DNA of 64,000 nucleotides from Rhodosporidiobolus odoratus (GCA_034387635.1 JAOANU010000003.1:1240001-1304000), one strand, 5' to 3'; positions 32,722-44,387 are shown, counted from the stretch's first letter. Numbers and translations are program-made. Notes: generated from the sequence alone by a model not told the origin.

Positions 32722-35700
32722 CTAGTTCGCCTTGACGAAGACCTGGGGAGGCAGAGCAATGTCAGTACTGCCGGAGTCGAAGCTAAAGAGGCGGAGAAAC
32801 TAACCTTGTAGGTGAGGAAAGCACCGCCAAGCGCAAGGGCGGCCAGACAGCCAACAATCTGGGAAAGAAGTATCCAGTCAGTTACCGTGGCGAACGGAGG
32901 AAAAAGGTGGACTTACCCCGAAGAACCAGTGCAGGTTGTCGCCGCCTTCACCAGGAACGCGGACGTTCATACCCCAGAGACCAGTAACCAAGTTCATCTG
33001 AATTGCGGAACCGTAAGCGAGATGTAGCAAAACAGGAAGGTAAAGGGTTGCGAACCGGAATGAGAACAGTACCGAGAGCAGTGAGCTTGGAAAGGACATC
33101 GTTGATCTGGTTGTTGGCATCGGTCCTGTTTGCAGCACATGTATCAGCCTGCACCCGTCAATAAGGGCACGGCGAGGAACGCACATCTCGATCGAGATCT
33201 GCGCGAGGTAGTTGGAATGCGACCGCGAGAGAATCTTTTCGTAGTGCGTCAAATTCTGCGTGCTCGTGGTGATATGATCTTGAATATCGGAAAGATAGAG
33301 ACCCTGTGTACCGAAACCGTCAGGGACCGACAGGCTCATATGTGTGAGGGGAAAACAACGCACGATATCGGATTTGGGCGCTACAGACCAGTTCTCGTTG
33401 CAGCGCTTGGAGAGTCCCTTGACGACATCGGCCTTGTTACCCATCAGACGCAACAGACCCATGACCTTCTTGCGGCAAGTACCAATCCTGCCGTTACAAC
33501 TCGGTGAGCAGAGCTTGGCAGGACGGAGCGAAAGAATGGTCAACGTACCTCCTCAACATGTCACTTTGCTCCGCTTCCTTCAAAATCAATACCAGCTCAT
33601 CAATCGAATCGACCTCGTACTCGATATTCTGGATGAGTGGTCCGAAAGCATCGGTAATGTCGTCGATAAGGGCGTATGAGATCCAGTCCGAAGTGACGTT
33701 GATGTAGTCCTTGAGCTGCTTGATACGGCGACGGACGTTTTGCGGGTGAGGAGTACCGCGGAAATGGAACTGCAGGTTTGCGACGGGTGCGAAGGTCAGG
33801 ACACGCGCCAAGTGGGGCAGGAAATAGGAAGTTACGTACAGACAATGTGCCTTCGCGGAAAACGATGATGTACATGTTGAGCGGCTCGAGGTATGTCGGA
33901 GAGTACGGGTCTTGCTCGAAAGAGCGGAAGCAGACGAAGTAGTAGTTCCTGAAGAGCTCGATCTTTTCGCGGGTTTCCTCCATTTGGATATCTTCAGTGG
34001 TGAGAGGGTGGATGCCGAAGACCTGACAATGGTAAGTGGGGGTTAGAGTGAGGCTGGTCCACCCATAGGCAAAGAGATGTGCAATGCACCTTGCTGAGCA
34101 CTTTCATCTCCGCATCCGTTGGGCACATAACGTCCAACCACCAGGTGTTTGCCTCTGCATCATCATCGCTCCTCATCACCGCCGTTCGTGGTCGCTGGCC
34201 GTTCCTCAGTGCGCTCGCCGCCGCAGCAATCCCCGCCGGGAAAGCGTTCCCATTCCCACTCCTTGTCGAGCCCCTCGCCGACACCCCATTCGGCGTGCTC
34301 GTTCCCGTCGCAGCCCCTCCCGGTACGCGCAGCTCTGCCATCCTAGCATCGAGTCCCACGCTTGTAATCGGCCCCATCTCCTCTTCCTCGCCCGTGGAAC
34401 GGCTGAAGCGTCGACCAACGAAAAGCTCCTCGAAAGACTGCCCTTCTGCCGGAATTTCGGCCAGGGACCGAGCGTGGATCGTCGAGGGAAGGGCGTTCGA
34501 GTAGTACGAGAAGCGGTACGGCCTCGGACCTGCCTTCCTCGCGCCCTCCCCACCGCCGTTAGCCGTGCCGTAAGCGCTCGTCGACCGCTTGTCGGCCAGA
34601 AGAGGGGTCTTCGTGTCCATAATGTTGACGAAAGTTGACGGGCCAGACTGGGTGCGCTCTGGTGGTCCCGGCGGCGTTCCTGCTCCCAGGTCATCTCCAG
34701 CTCCCTCGAACAGCGCAAGCTTGCGACGGTATCGTCCCGGTGCGACACTCTCGCTCAGCTTGCGGTGCCGCCCGCCCATGCGAGGAGCCTCGCCCTCGCT
34801 GCTACTGCTGAGGGCTGTCCCGCCGAAGCGACCTCCACTGGCTGTCGCAGTCGAGATGCCGTAATCAGGCGGAGAGGCGGCTGCCACACCGGGACTGGCC
34901 CCACTCTTGCGCCGACGACCCATCGGCATCCCCTGACGCTCGCCATCTGCGAACTCTTCGAGAGCGGAGAAATCGAAGGGGTAAGGGAAGTTGGGAAGAA
35001 CGCCGGGCAAGCCCAATTCGTCGGCGACGTCGGGGTGGTGATCCTCAAGGAAATCGATTTCGGCTGCGGCGCCGTGGGCAGGGAAGCAGATGTCGTCTTC
35101 GGGCTGGCCGAACTGCGAACCTGGCCGTGACATGTCGGCTTGGGCGTAAGAAGCACTGTTGCGGCGCTCTACGGAATCGCCTTCGCGGCTGCGGCGAGAG
35201 CGAAGGGATGAGTAGGACTTTTGCGAGGCGTGGCGCTCGAGGAAGTGAACGGGGCGAGGGGAGATGGGGCCATCGTCGTCGGCCACAGCGTCTTCATCGA
35301 GGTCGCGAGTGGTAAAAGGGCCGGTACGAGCGGCGCGAGCCGCGAAAGGGCCAGCTTGAGAAGCGCTTTCGGGTGCATTGGGAGAGGTGGGAGACCGTAC
35401 TATCGGCTCGTCGTCGCTCAAGCTGAACTTCCGCAGCGCACTCTTCTTCCTTCCGCTGCCCGCGAATGATTCGCCCCGCCCAGCCATCTGCCCTCGCGGC
35501 GTAGCGCTGATTGACAGCGAATGAGGCTGACGACGATGGTCGATGTAGGCGCCGCCCTGACTGTCGATGCTCGAGTCGCTGACATTGCGGTGGTGCCGGT
35601 AGAGCCTCGCCGCTGCGGGGGAACGATGGGCAGACGCCGGCGTGTGGTGCGCCCGAGCGAAGTCGTCCCGGCGGCGAGTTCCGTCTTTTCCTGCGCGGTC

Positions 35701-36126
35701 GTAGTAAGCCTGCTCTTCCTGCTCCCGCTGCGCTTCCTCCTCCCTGTCCTCCCTAGCCAGATCATCCGCCAAATGACCCATCGCATCGGTCGCATCCTCA
35801 CTGCTCAGCGCGGCCGCCACGCTGATGGAAGGTCTTCTGCGAGACTCGGCGTGGTGGACGTTGTTGTTGCTGTTTCCCCTCTGCGGGGTGAGGAGGTCGG
35901 CAGGAGGACCGGAGCTGCCTCCCCTCTCACGGTCCCTGATGGTGTTACTCCTAGCCCTGCCTGTGAGGTTTGTACTGGCTGCCATAGAGTGGGCCAAGTG
36001 GGCATCTTGCTCTGCTTGCCTTGAATCGAGTGGAAGTCCGACTTCACTGCCGCGGGGGGAGGGTTGGGCGGAAGATTCGAGGTCGGATTCGCGGCGACTG
36101 GAGGGTCCAGCTACAGGCGAGGACAT
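32722..36126 (-). CDS. MNR2: CorA-family Mg2+ transporter, Mnr2/Alr type
   Basis: Magnesium channel of the CorA superfamily, placed by homology in the vacuolar (Mnr2) or plasma-membrane (Alr1/2) group. Start at 36126: MSSPVAGPSSRRESDLESSA. About 650 mostly disordered, Ser/Arg-rich residues follow. The folded cytosolic domain starts WWLDVMCPTDAEMKVLSKVF and GIHPLTTEDIQMEETREKIE, then LFRNYYFVCFRSFEQDPYSP, MYIIVFREGTLSFHFRGTPH and YALIDDITDAFGPLIQNIEY. Two transmembrane helices close the protein: LGTVLIPMNLVTGLWGMNVR, with the family GMN motif, then WFFGIVGCLAALALGGAFLT and YKVFVKAN with the stop at 32722-32724. The long N-terminus and C-terminal GMN pore loop match yeast Mnr2. Vacuolar versus plasma-membrane location is not settled by the sequence. 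Confidence 0.92.
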
Positions 36127-36401
36127 GCCTGTAAGTCCTTGACCGTCTGAGCACCAGCAGACGAGATCGAGAGCAGCGGGAGCGAGGTTCAGGCAGCGAG
36201 GAAGCCAAAGGCGGTCGATGATCCGGGGGGGCCATCCAGCTTTCACCTGAATCTGCAAGAGACTGACCAGCGGTGAGTCCGAGACCAGCAGCTCGCTACA
36301 CCTCTCTGGGATCCTGCTTCAACCACTGAGCGAGACGCGTCAATTCGCTCATCGTCTCCGCTACAGTAGCTCATCGTCTCGCTCTACGTAAGTGCTCAGC
36401 T

Positions 36402-37907
36402 ATGTCGACAGTAACCTGCACTCGCCGGGGATGCGGCCAGTCCTTTGACCCCATCAACAACCAAGAGGCATCCTGCTCGTTCCATCCGGGTGCACCTGGT
36501 ATGTCAAAACTGCTGCTCTTGGCTGCTCACCTCGACTTGCAATGCTGATTCAACTCGCTCCTAGTCTTCCACGAAGGACTGAAATCTTGGAGCTGCTGCG
36601 CTGCCACCAACAAGCGTGCGGACTTTTTCTCTCCCCCTCTTTCAGCTGACTCAAACTCGTCTTGCTCCTCCCCGGCAGCCGTAACCGATTTCGATGACTT
36701 TATGAAGCTACCACCCTGCGCGACTGGGACGCACTCGACGGAGAAGCCAGAGCAACCGGCTGCCAAACCATCTGTGGTGGACGCTGCTGTTCCAGCGTCA
36801 AAGGATGCCGCCGGCAAAGAGGTCTATGGCGCGGTCGCACCGACTCAGGCGGCACCGAGTCTGCCACCTCTGCCTGCTGCGCCCAAGCTGGATGTCAAGG
36901 ATGTAGCGAAGCCCAAGTCGACCGAATATGTGGAGGAACAGGACGACCCGGCGGTTCAGGTTCAGAAGGGTACGAGGTGTAAGCGGAAGGCTTGCGGGAA
37001 GGAGTATGAGGGCGGAGAAAGGGAAGACGGCGAATGTCGGTACCACGCCGGCGTTGTGCGTTTTCGTCTTCCTTCCCCTTACCCCGGACTTGTAGATACT
37101 GACATCTTCCGATCCTTCGTTCAGCCCATCTTCCACGAAGGGAGCAAAGGTTACTCCTGCTGCAAGCGACGAGTGCTTGACTTCGATGACTTCCGTACGT
37201 TCCCTTCTGCCTGCTATCCGACGTTTGGTGAGCTAATTTTGCGACTTTTTGCCAGTCCACATTCAAGGCTGCCGGAACGGCCGTCACTTGTTCGTTGGGG
37301 CTAAGAAAATAACGGACGTCGAAGAGCTCGTTGAGTGTCGGGTTGACCACTACCAGACTCCGCGAGAAGTCATTGTGTCCGTCTTCGGCAAGCAGGCGAA
37401 CAAGGAGACGAGCTCAGTAACATTCGAGGCGGAAGCTGTACGTCTAGATTCGTGTCCCGTGCCCGCCCCGCACTCGCTCCACTGCCTCGACCGCTTCCTC
37501 TTCCGCCGTGCTTCCTTCCACATCTTCCATTGCCATTTTCTCGCAGCCATCCTCCAGGAATCCGGCTGTCGCGCTCGCCCGCTCATCACGCAGTTTGCTC
37601 AACTATTGTCTTCCCGTAGATGCACGTCAACCTCACCCTCCCCTCCAACAAACGCTTCCGAAAAACCTTCCCCCTCTTCGGTCCCATCACCCCTTCCTCC
37701 TCCTCCTACAAAATCCTCGGCACAAAGTGCGAAATCACCCTCTCGAAAGCGGACGCTCGTAGTTGGCCTTCGATTACGGCGTTGGATCCGGCGTTGAGTC
37801 AGAATTTTGTGGCGCAGTTGACGTTTGGGGCGACTGGGGGGAGGGGGACGGTTGGAGGGAAGGATATGGTGCTGGATGCGGCGAATCAGCTTCAGAGGGG
37901 TTCGTAG
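36402..37907 (+). CDS. CHORD-CS domain co-chaperone (CHP1/Morgana/RAR1-related)
   Basis: Zinc-binding co-chaperone that in other eukaryotes partners with Hsp90 and Sgt1. ATG at 36402 starts the first CHORD: [37 protein letters not shown] and DFDDFMKLPPCATGTH. A linker rich in Ala/Pro/Lys follows. The second CHORD reads KGTRCKRKACGKEYEG, CRYHAGVPIFHEGSKGYSCC and KRRVLDFDDFLHIQGCRNGR. The CS (p23-like) domain then runs ECRVDHYQTPREVIVSVFGK, MHVNLTLPSNKRFRKTFPLF and SYKILGTKCEITLSKADARS. TAG is at 37905-37907 after NQLQRGS. Introns follow HPGAP, ATNK, YHAGV, DDF and EAEA. Two CHORDs plus CS is the animal/fungal CHP1 layout; plant RAR1 lacks CS. The gene is divergent from MNR2 over about 275 bases. 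Confidence 0.93.
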
Positions 37908-38215
37908 AAGGGTGGCATAGAAACAGAGCGGGCGACGGCGTGTAGCCAGATCAGAGAGTTCTTTGCATCAGCAAATTTCGTTTTTCGTTCGCAAGTTCGC
38001 AAGTACGGGAGTCTATATTTCGTCAGCTCGGCAAAGATCCTCCCGAGACGCAAGAACAGCGAAACCATACACAGACAACGTGTATGTACAAGGCTCGGGA
38101 CAGCAAACACGTAAAGTGCGTCAGAATAGACAAGAAATACAGCAAACACCAGTGTCCGTTCGACGTCGTTGCTTCCTCAATCTTGCACCGCACCCCGTAA
38201 GGTTCGACATACTGT
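37908..38215. other. Convergent intergenic region
   Basis: About 310 bases between the 3' ends of the CHORD-CS and small Cys-tail genes. It is relatively AT-rich, as expected for two 3' untranslated regions. No gene seen. Confidence 0.5.
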
Positions 38216-38826
38216 CTAAGCGATGGTGCAGGGGATGATCTGCAAAGAGTAAGGGGGTTAGCCAGAAGTTTGCGAGCCCGGCGGGACGAGCGGAATCGCT
38301 CATCCGTCTGTCGAGGACGACGAAAAGGAACTCACGCAGCAGTCGCAGTCGGGGCATCTGAGTAGGTGTGAGAAGGGCAAAGCGATTCAAAGTCAGAAAG
38401 CTCACGTAAACGACGGGGCTAGAGAGTCCAGAAAAAAAGGCCGAAAACCTTGGGATGAATCCTTACCCGCAGAGTCCCATGTTGAAGCATCTGTGGAGGC
38501 CGAAGACGACTGTCAGCGCCACTCGGAAACGGGAACGAAAAGAAGCGGGAAAGAAGGAAGAGGGAACGGAGGCGCCAGGTGGAGGCACCACAAGCAGGCG
38601 AACGAAACAAGGACGAAACATGAACGCACCCTCCCCTCAGCCTCATAGCCTCCGCTCGCTCCTGTTCTCCAGTCGTCTGCCCAGACGCTTCGCTGGCTTG
38701 GCACTGGCCGTCCCTCTCATCCAATGCGACGGTAACGGTAGACTGGTTGTTCAGTGCCATTTGTAGCGAGTTCTGAGGAGGGTAGGTAGCGGTAGGCTGA
38801 CTGGCATCGATGGATTGAATGGCCAT
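38216..38826 (-). CDS. Small protein with C-terminal cysteine cluster, member A
   Basis: Four exons give a protein of about 95 residues. Exon 1 (38826 to about 38633) starts MAIQSIDASQPTATYPPQNS and ends GEQERAEAMRLRGG. Three tiny exons then add CFNMGLCG (about 38466-38489), CPDCDCC (about 38336-38356) and IIPCTIA with TAG at 38216-38218. All junctions are in phase (GG|A, GG|A, phase 0), and each intron has a GTGCGT/GTAAGG/GTGAGT-type donor and CAG acceptor. The tail has seven cysteines in about 20 residues. The N-terminal part is hydrophilic with no signal peptide or membrane helix. Such a tail could be palmitoylated for membrane attachment or bind metal; neither is shown. A paralog with the same junction motif lies at 43709-44387. 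Confidence 0.75.
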
Positions 38827-39155
38827 GGTCGCTTTGGTGTTGCGGTTGAAGGGGATTGGGTGGCGGAAGACTGCGAGGAGGAGGTTGAGCGAACAGGAGC
38901 GACGTCAAGGACTATGCGGCGACGGAAGGAGCGCACCTGGAGGGCGATCGTTAGTTCGAGGTGGAGCGTCTGCGGGTAATCTTTGCGCAGCAAGACTTGT
39001 GCGAGAAGAGCGAAGCTAAGAGACGAGTTCGATGACGGCGCCTTCGCAATTTCGCAAACTCGGGTCTGACAAGAGTGAGGCAGCGTCACAACATGATTGC
39101 CAGAATACCTCAGTCAACTCTCCACACTCTATTAGTCTATTCTAGCTAGTCTAGT
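38827..39155. other. Intergenic region upstream of small Cys-tail protein A
   Basis: About 330 bases between the start of the Cys-tail gene and the stop of the aquaglyceroporin gene. It probably holds the promoter of the former and 3' end of the latter. A TAGTCTA-rich stretch lies near 39125-39155. No gene recognised. Confidence 0.45.
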
Positions 39156-42100
39156 CTAAGCCTTCGCCGAAAGTGCCGTCCGCCAATCCTCCGCACGATC
39201 TCTCGCACTCGCACTCGCTTTCCAAGCATCTGGATCATCTATCGGCTCACCGCGCTGTCTCTCCCGCTCCCTAAGTTCCTCTATACTCTTCCTCCACTCA
39301 TTCCGCTGTTGATGCGTCCGTCGCCTCGAACTATCTTCCTCCTTCGAAATCTTTTCCCGCCCTTTCCGTAGTCGGGCATGAAGACGCATCTCGTTGACCG
39401 ATTGTTGCGAGAGCCGACCGGGATGAGGCGTCTCGGAGCGCTCTCGTGCGAGCGAGGTGGGAGCCATGCCGGTTTCGGCAAGGTCATCGGGGTTTTGTGT
39501 GCGAGCGGCGGAGAGACGACGCCGGCGGTAGGAAGGTTGAACCACCATCCGGACCATGTTGTGCATGCGAGGAAGACCGCAAGCGTCGCTGAGCTCGTAC
39601 ATCGAGTAGTTGACGGGACTGGAGAGGAAACACCGGATCAGCACTCAGTCGCAGAGAACTGGAGTGTCGCGAGGAGAGACGCGCCTGCCGGGACCGGTAA
39701 AGATGCACAGATCGTAAGCGAGGGCGCCAGCGATACCACCTACGATAGGACCGCAGATAGCCTGGAAGATCAATGCGGATAGAACAAGGAGATCGAGCGG
39801 GACAAGAGACGGCGCGGGGAAGATACAAGGTGAGAATCAGAGATTTGAGCGGAGAGAGGCGGAAGTCAGCGTGAGAGACATAGAGGTCAGAAGAACGGAA
39901 CATCACGTACACCCGCGAGCCACCACCAGTCATCATGCGTCCAAAGCTCCGTTCCGTACCCAATGCACCACAAGGCAAACCGGGGTCCAAGGTCGCGAGC
40001 AATGTTGATAGCGTACCCCGAGATCCACCCGTTCGACATTCCAATGGCGACGACGATGAACCCAAGGACGATGGCACCGAGCCCGGCACCAGGGGGCGCG
40101 TTGTTTTCGTCTCCGAGCGCGAGGACGGCGATGGTGAGGATTCCGCTGGCTAGGACTTCTTGGCAGAACCCTTGAGCGGTACCGCCGACTTGCGTCGCGG
40201 GGGCGGTGATGAAGAGGGTCGCACTGGCATTGAGGCCGTCTCTGCCGTGAATGAGTTTGTTCGGGTCGTACTCGACGATCGCTCGCATGTAGCTGCAGCA
40301 AGGGAGTCAGTGCTGAACGGCAGTGGAGCAAAGCGGAGCTTACTCACTTGCCGTAAATGATGAGTGCGCCGCAGAAGGCGCCGAAAACTGAAAGAACGGA
40401 AAGGATGTCAGGACAAGCTCGGTAGAGCGAAATAAGCGGTTTTGCGTGCCTTGAGCTACGATATAGCGGGGGACAAGCTGCGACATTGCAGAAAGAGATC
40501 AGTCGAGAAGTAGAAGATGCGAATAGTGGAGACTCACCTTCCAAGGGAAGCCTCGGAAAATAGCAAGAACGATTGTCACACTAGGGTTCGTATGCCCACC
40601 GCTGCAGAGAGGCAGAACAATCAGCTTCTCGTACGCGACTAACGAGCTAGAGCGACGCACGAGATACCACCGGCGATATCTGCGAAAAGAAAGGTCAGTT
40701 CGGGCGCCGTTGATGGAAGTGAAAACCGGCAGGACGAACAAATAGAAGTCATCACGGCAAATCCCCATGACCAGTTCATAGACGAGTAGGCGCCCATCTG
40801 CGGGAGCATGGCGTCAGCTCAGGGCGAACGAGGAATCCAGGCAAAGGCAGCGCACGGTGTTTTCGGAGATCTTAATCTGACAATCGGCTGCTCAGAGAAG
40901 CTCGTCAGATACATCCGGGAGAGTCGTGCAGAGAGGGCACGCACAGCCAATACCGATGACAATGAGGACGAGTGTGCCGAGAAACTCGGCCAGGGGTTCT
41001 CGCAGGACAAAACGGATCGTACCCCACCAGTTGCGAATGGGCAGATCCTCTCCCTGCTGAGCGAGGTCCTCCTTCCATTGTTCACTATCCTGGTTCAGCT
41101 CGCCACCGATGCCGGGCTGTTCGCCGCCATCCTTGGGCCACTTCCGTTTGTCCTTTCCGCCCTTCTTTTCGTCTTCTTGGGCTTGCTCGGCGTCTACATT
41201 CGTCGAGTGATGCTGTGCCGAGTGGACATCATCATCGTCATGGTCCGTCGACTCGCCAGGCTCCGCTTCGCGAGGAGGTGGACGGTGCCCCGGCGACTTG
41301 CGAGCATTCGGCAGAGGCCCGCCGAGCGGGGCCTGTTGGTTACCTTGGCCTTGAGACCGCGACTGCTCTTCGGCCAAAGTTGGAGATGTGCCTGTTGAGG
41401 GGTGCTCGGCGGCGTTGTCCGTCGCGTCCTCCTGCGCTTCGTCGGTTTCGTGCACATCGCTACGAGACTCGGGAAGACTATGCAGGCTCCGGTGCGGGCT
41501 GGGGTCGTCCCGACTCACGAAGACCTCGAGCTTTGAGATCCTGCGGTCGAGATCGTCGAAAGGGTCGCCACGCTCCTCGTACCTTGCGACGCTGTCCGGC
41601 GCCCTTGCGGCAGAGGAGGAGGTGGAAGAATCGGTGTTGAGGGCAGTGGAGGAAATGCGGCGAGCAGAAGGGGGACGTCGGTCAGAACGCGGCTCTCGTC
41701 CCCTCCCTCTACGATCTTCCTCGTTCCCCTCCGCGTCCCTGGCCACACTCGATTTCCTCCGCTTCCGCGCATGCTTGGGGAAGACTCCGCCCATTGCGAA
41801 AACCGGTTTATTCCCGCCGTCCTTTTCCTCCCCACTGCGGCCATTTCCGCTGCTCGACGCATCGTACGAGCCGTTGGACGAGCCGGGCGTGCGGTCGTTC
41901 TCGCGGAAGAGAGCGTCGGGAATCGCGCTGATGCGCTGAGTGGAAGGACCGGCAAGGTTGGCAGGGCGAGGGCGTTGCTTTTTCGGCGCCGACGGTTTGT
42001 TCGGTTGCTTGCTCGTGGACGCGGTCGATTCAGGCCTGGAGGACTCGGCAATGGAGGAGAAGGAGGAACCGAGGCGGTGGATGCTTTGTCGCAAACGGGA

Positions 42101-42283
42101 GGGGCGAGTTGCTGGAGGCGAGGATGCTCGTCTCGCGCTGGGCGAACCGGAGGACTCGCGGCTTCCCTCGCTGCGTCGTTCTCGCTCGCGCGAGGGCGTC
42201 CCTGTGGTAGACTGTTGACGAGGGAGAGGCGACGGTTGTGGTGGTCCAAATGAAGATGTTGGCGAAGGCGAGTTGTTTGCCAT
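39156..42283 (-). CDS. FPS1: Aquaglyceroporin, Fps1-like
   Basis: Major-intrinsic-protein channel for glycerol and water in the plasma membrane. Start at 42283: MANNSPSPTSSFGPPQPS. A cytosolic region of about 430 Ser/Arg/Glu-rich residues precedes the channel. Helix 1 reads LAEFLGTLVLIVIGIG; short exons add CQIKISENT and MGAYSSMNWSWGFAVM. The first pore loop is ISGGHTNPSVTIV, with NPS instead of NPA. Next are FGAFCGALIIYGNYMRAIVE, ASGILTIAVLALGDENNAP and LGAIVLGFIVVAIGMSNGWI. The second loop is SGYAINIARDLGPR, with NIA instead of NPA. The last helix is AICGPIVGGIAGALAYDLCI. A basic, helical tail of about 130 residues ends ALSAKA with the stop at 39156-39158. Altered NPA boxes and long flanking tails are hallmarks of yeast Fps1 (NPS/NLA), the osmotically gated glycerol exporter. 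Confidence 0.92.
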
Positions 42284-42792
42284 ACTGGGGCGACGAGATG
42301 GCAGGAGAGGGAGAGGTCAAGAGGGTCGAGCAACGAGCTGCCTCTGCAAGCCTCTAGCGAGCGGTTGCGAGCTTGGCGAGGCGGTGCGAGAAACTGCGAG
42401 AGAGCGATGCGAAGCGAGTTTGATGAGTCGGAGGACCGTAGGAAATCCAGCTGGGGTTGATCGCTGGCCGAACTGGTGCCGAAGTGACACCGATGGGCCG
42501 GTGTCAAGCCGGTGTACGATAGAGGAGTTCCTGAGTAATGAATGGTTGGTAACTCGAGATCAAAGTGTCATCAGTCGGAGATGTGCGCATTGGCTCGGGG
42601 AAGCAGATGGTGACCGGACCCATGGGAGCGCGATCATCCAAGGCGCTCGGCAGGGTTGACACTCGAGTAGCTATTAGTAAGTGAAACCACTTCCAGGACA
42701 GTAGATGTGCAGGTCAAGGACCTGATGAGGGCGAGAGCGTGGTCAGCTCAACCTCGTCTCTTACGCCTCGAACGCAACGTACAAACTCGAGC
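42284..42792. promoter_or_regulatory. Divergent promoter, aquaglyceroporin / fRMsr, with inverted repeat
   Basis: About 510 bases between two divergent starts. It contains a perfect 7-base inverted repeat, GACACCG at 42486-42492 and CGGTGTC at 42499-42505, with a 6-base spacer; a further CCGGTGT half-site follows at about 42509. The arrangement resembles a dimeric regulator site, but no factor is assigned. Confidence 0.45.
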
Positions 42793-43489
42793 ATGCCACA
42801 CGCAGACAGTTTAGCACTACCAGAAGGCCTCACCAAGACCGCTTTCTACGAGCACGTCTCAACCACTCTCGAAGCCCTTCTCTCCCCGTCCTTACCCTCC
42901 GACTCCGCGACCAATTTCATCACTTGCTGCTCGAATGCCGCCAGCCTGCTCTTCGGAAGTTACGAGAACTATGCGGAGCGATTCGGACGAGAAGACGGAA
43001 AGAGGGTCAACTGGGCTGGTACGTTTCCGTTCCCTCCATCTCATTGCAAACCGGCAGGCTGACAATCGCTGTGCAGGCTTCTACCTTCTCCCTTCCTTGC
43101 TCACCCGAAGCTCTCCACCAACCGATGCGCCCAGTCACCTCCTCCTGGGACCCTTTCACGGCCGTCCCGCCTGCCTTTCCGTCTCCCTTGTCGCTTCTTC
43201 ATCCCGACCTGTCGGCGTCTGTGCCGCAGGTTTCCTCTCCCGAGAAACGGTCGTCGTGCCCGATGTCAATAAACGACCAGGTCACATTGCCTGCGACGGC
43301 GTGACTCAGTCTGAAGTGGTTGTGCCGATTGTTGTAAAGGGGAAAAAGGCAGACGGGTCGGAAGAGGATGTGGTGGTTGGAGTGCTGGATATCGACTGCG
43401 AGGCGGCGGATGCCTTTGGCGAGGAGGATCGGATAGGACTCGAGGCGTTCGTGGCAGTGCTGAACAAAGTGGTCAACTGGCAGTTGTAG
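42793..43489 (+). CDS. Free methionine-(R)-sulfoxide reductase (GAF-domain fRMsr)
   Basis: Cytosolic antioxidant enzyme that reduces free methionine-R-sulfoxide, related to yeast YKL069W. ATG at 42793 gives MPHADSLALPEGLTKTAFYE. The GAF fold follows: TNFITCCSNAASLLFGSYEN, then after one intron (about 43018-43076) NWAGFYLL, LLLGPFHGRPAC, RPVGVCAAGFLSRETVVVPD and VNKRPGHIACDGVTQSEVVV. VVGVLDIDCEAADAFGEED and LNKVVNWQL close it with TAG at 43487-43489. The three catalytic/resolving cysteines expected in the family lie in GRPAC, GVC and GHIAC. An earlier in-frame GTG exists at 42739, but the ATG at 42793 fits the family start. Confidence 0.93.
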
Positions 43490-43708
43490 GGCAGGAGAGG
43501 CTAGCCATGCAGAGGGCTTCGTGGCGCACCGCGACGTTGTCCCGATGGGGTCTTGCACACCGAGAGGAACCAAAGTGTCTGTCACGTTACCAAAAAGCCC
43601 GAAGCGATACAAATAGATAACATCGATACAAGGGCGACCTCCTCATCCGTCCTTCTCCTTCGCGGCTACCTCTTACAGCCACAACTTGGCTAGCCTCGGC
43701 TCAAAAGC

Positions 43709-44387
43709 TCAGCAGATCGTGCAGCAAACACGGCAGTCTAACCCGCAGCACCCCAACCCAACACTGTTTTCGAAGGGCACAGGATCAGCTCAAGCGCGGC
43801 GGAGCAAGAAAAAGCTGGAGTCGCGACACACCTGCATCCTCCGTCCATCCGCATCGCTTCTTGCTCGTCTTGTTCCGCCGTTCTCGTTGCCTTTTCGGGC
43901 ATAAGAGTCTGGCCCGTTTCGGTCTCGGCAGTTGCCCCTGGGTTAGATTCGTGAGCGGAGGGCTTGGACAGGTCTAGGGAGAGTGCGGCTTCGATGGGAT
44001 TGCGGGACGCGGGCGAGGCAGCGTGGACTGTGGAGACCGTCATAACTGCTATACGAGACGGGACGCTGTTGTTGCTTGGGAGCGGTAAACGGAAAGGGCT
44101 GAAACGCAGGAGCGGGAAGGCGGAAGCGCACCTGGTTCGTATCGTCGAGGTTGAGGTTCTCAACGTAATTACGTAAGATTTGTTGGGCTTCCGCTGCTGC
44201 TATGAGGGTGGCAAGGAAGAGAGAGCGAGGTCGGGAGGCAGACCGCAGCATGAGCGAGGTGCGAAACCGTTGCACCGCCTCCTTTTTCGGCCCGCGCAAG
44301 TCGCAACCGCAACGCAACCAGACGGCCCTTTCGTCTTTGAACGATTTAGGGAGGTACCGCACCAGCAGGCTTCCGACAGAGATGCAT
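43709..44387 (-). CDS. Small protein with C-terminal cysteine cluster, member B
   Basis: Paralog of the Cys-tail protein at 38216-38826. One exon (about 44134-44203) reads AAEAQQILRNYVENLNLDDT. After an intron, HAASPASRNPIEAALSLDLS continues to GQTLMPEKATRTAEQDEQEA and MRMDGGC. The last intron joins this to SVGLGCCGLDCRVCCTIC and TGA at 43709-43711. The terminal pattern MRMDGGC...CC...DC..CC..C mirrors MRLRGGC...C.C..DC.CC...C of member A, including an acidic Glu/Gln-rich run and an intron at the same place. The start is uncertain: an ATG at 44387 followed by a plausible donor about 25 bases later would join in phase, giving MHLCRKPA first. An earlier acceptor near 44203 (CTCATAG) is well supported. 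No membrane helix or signal peptide. Confidence 0.65.
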
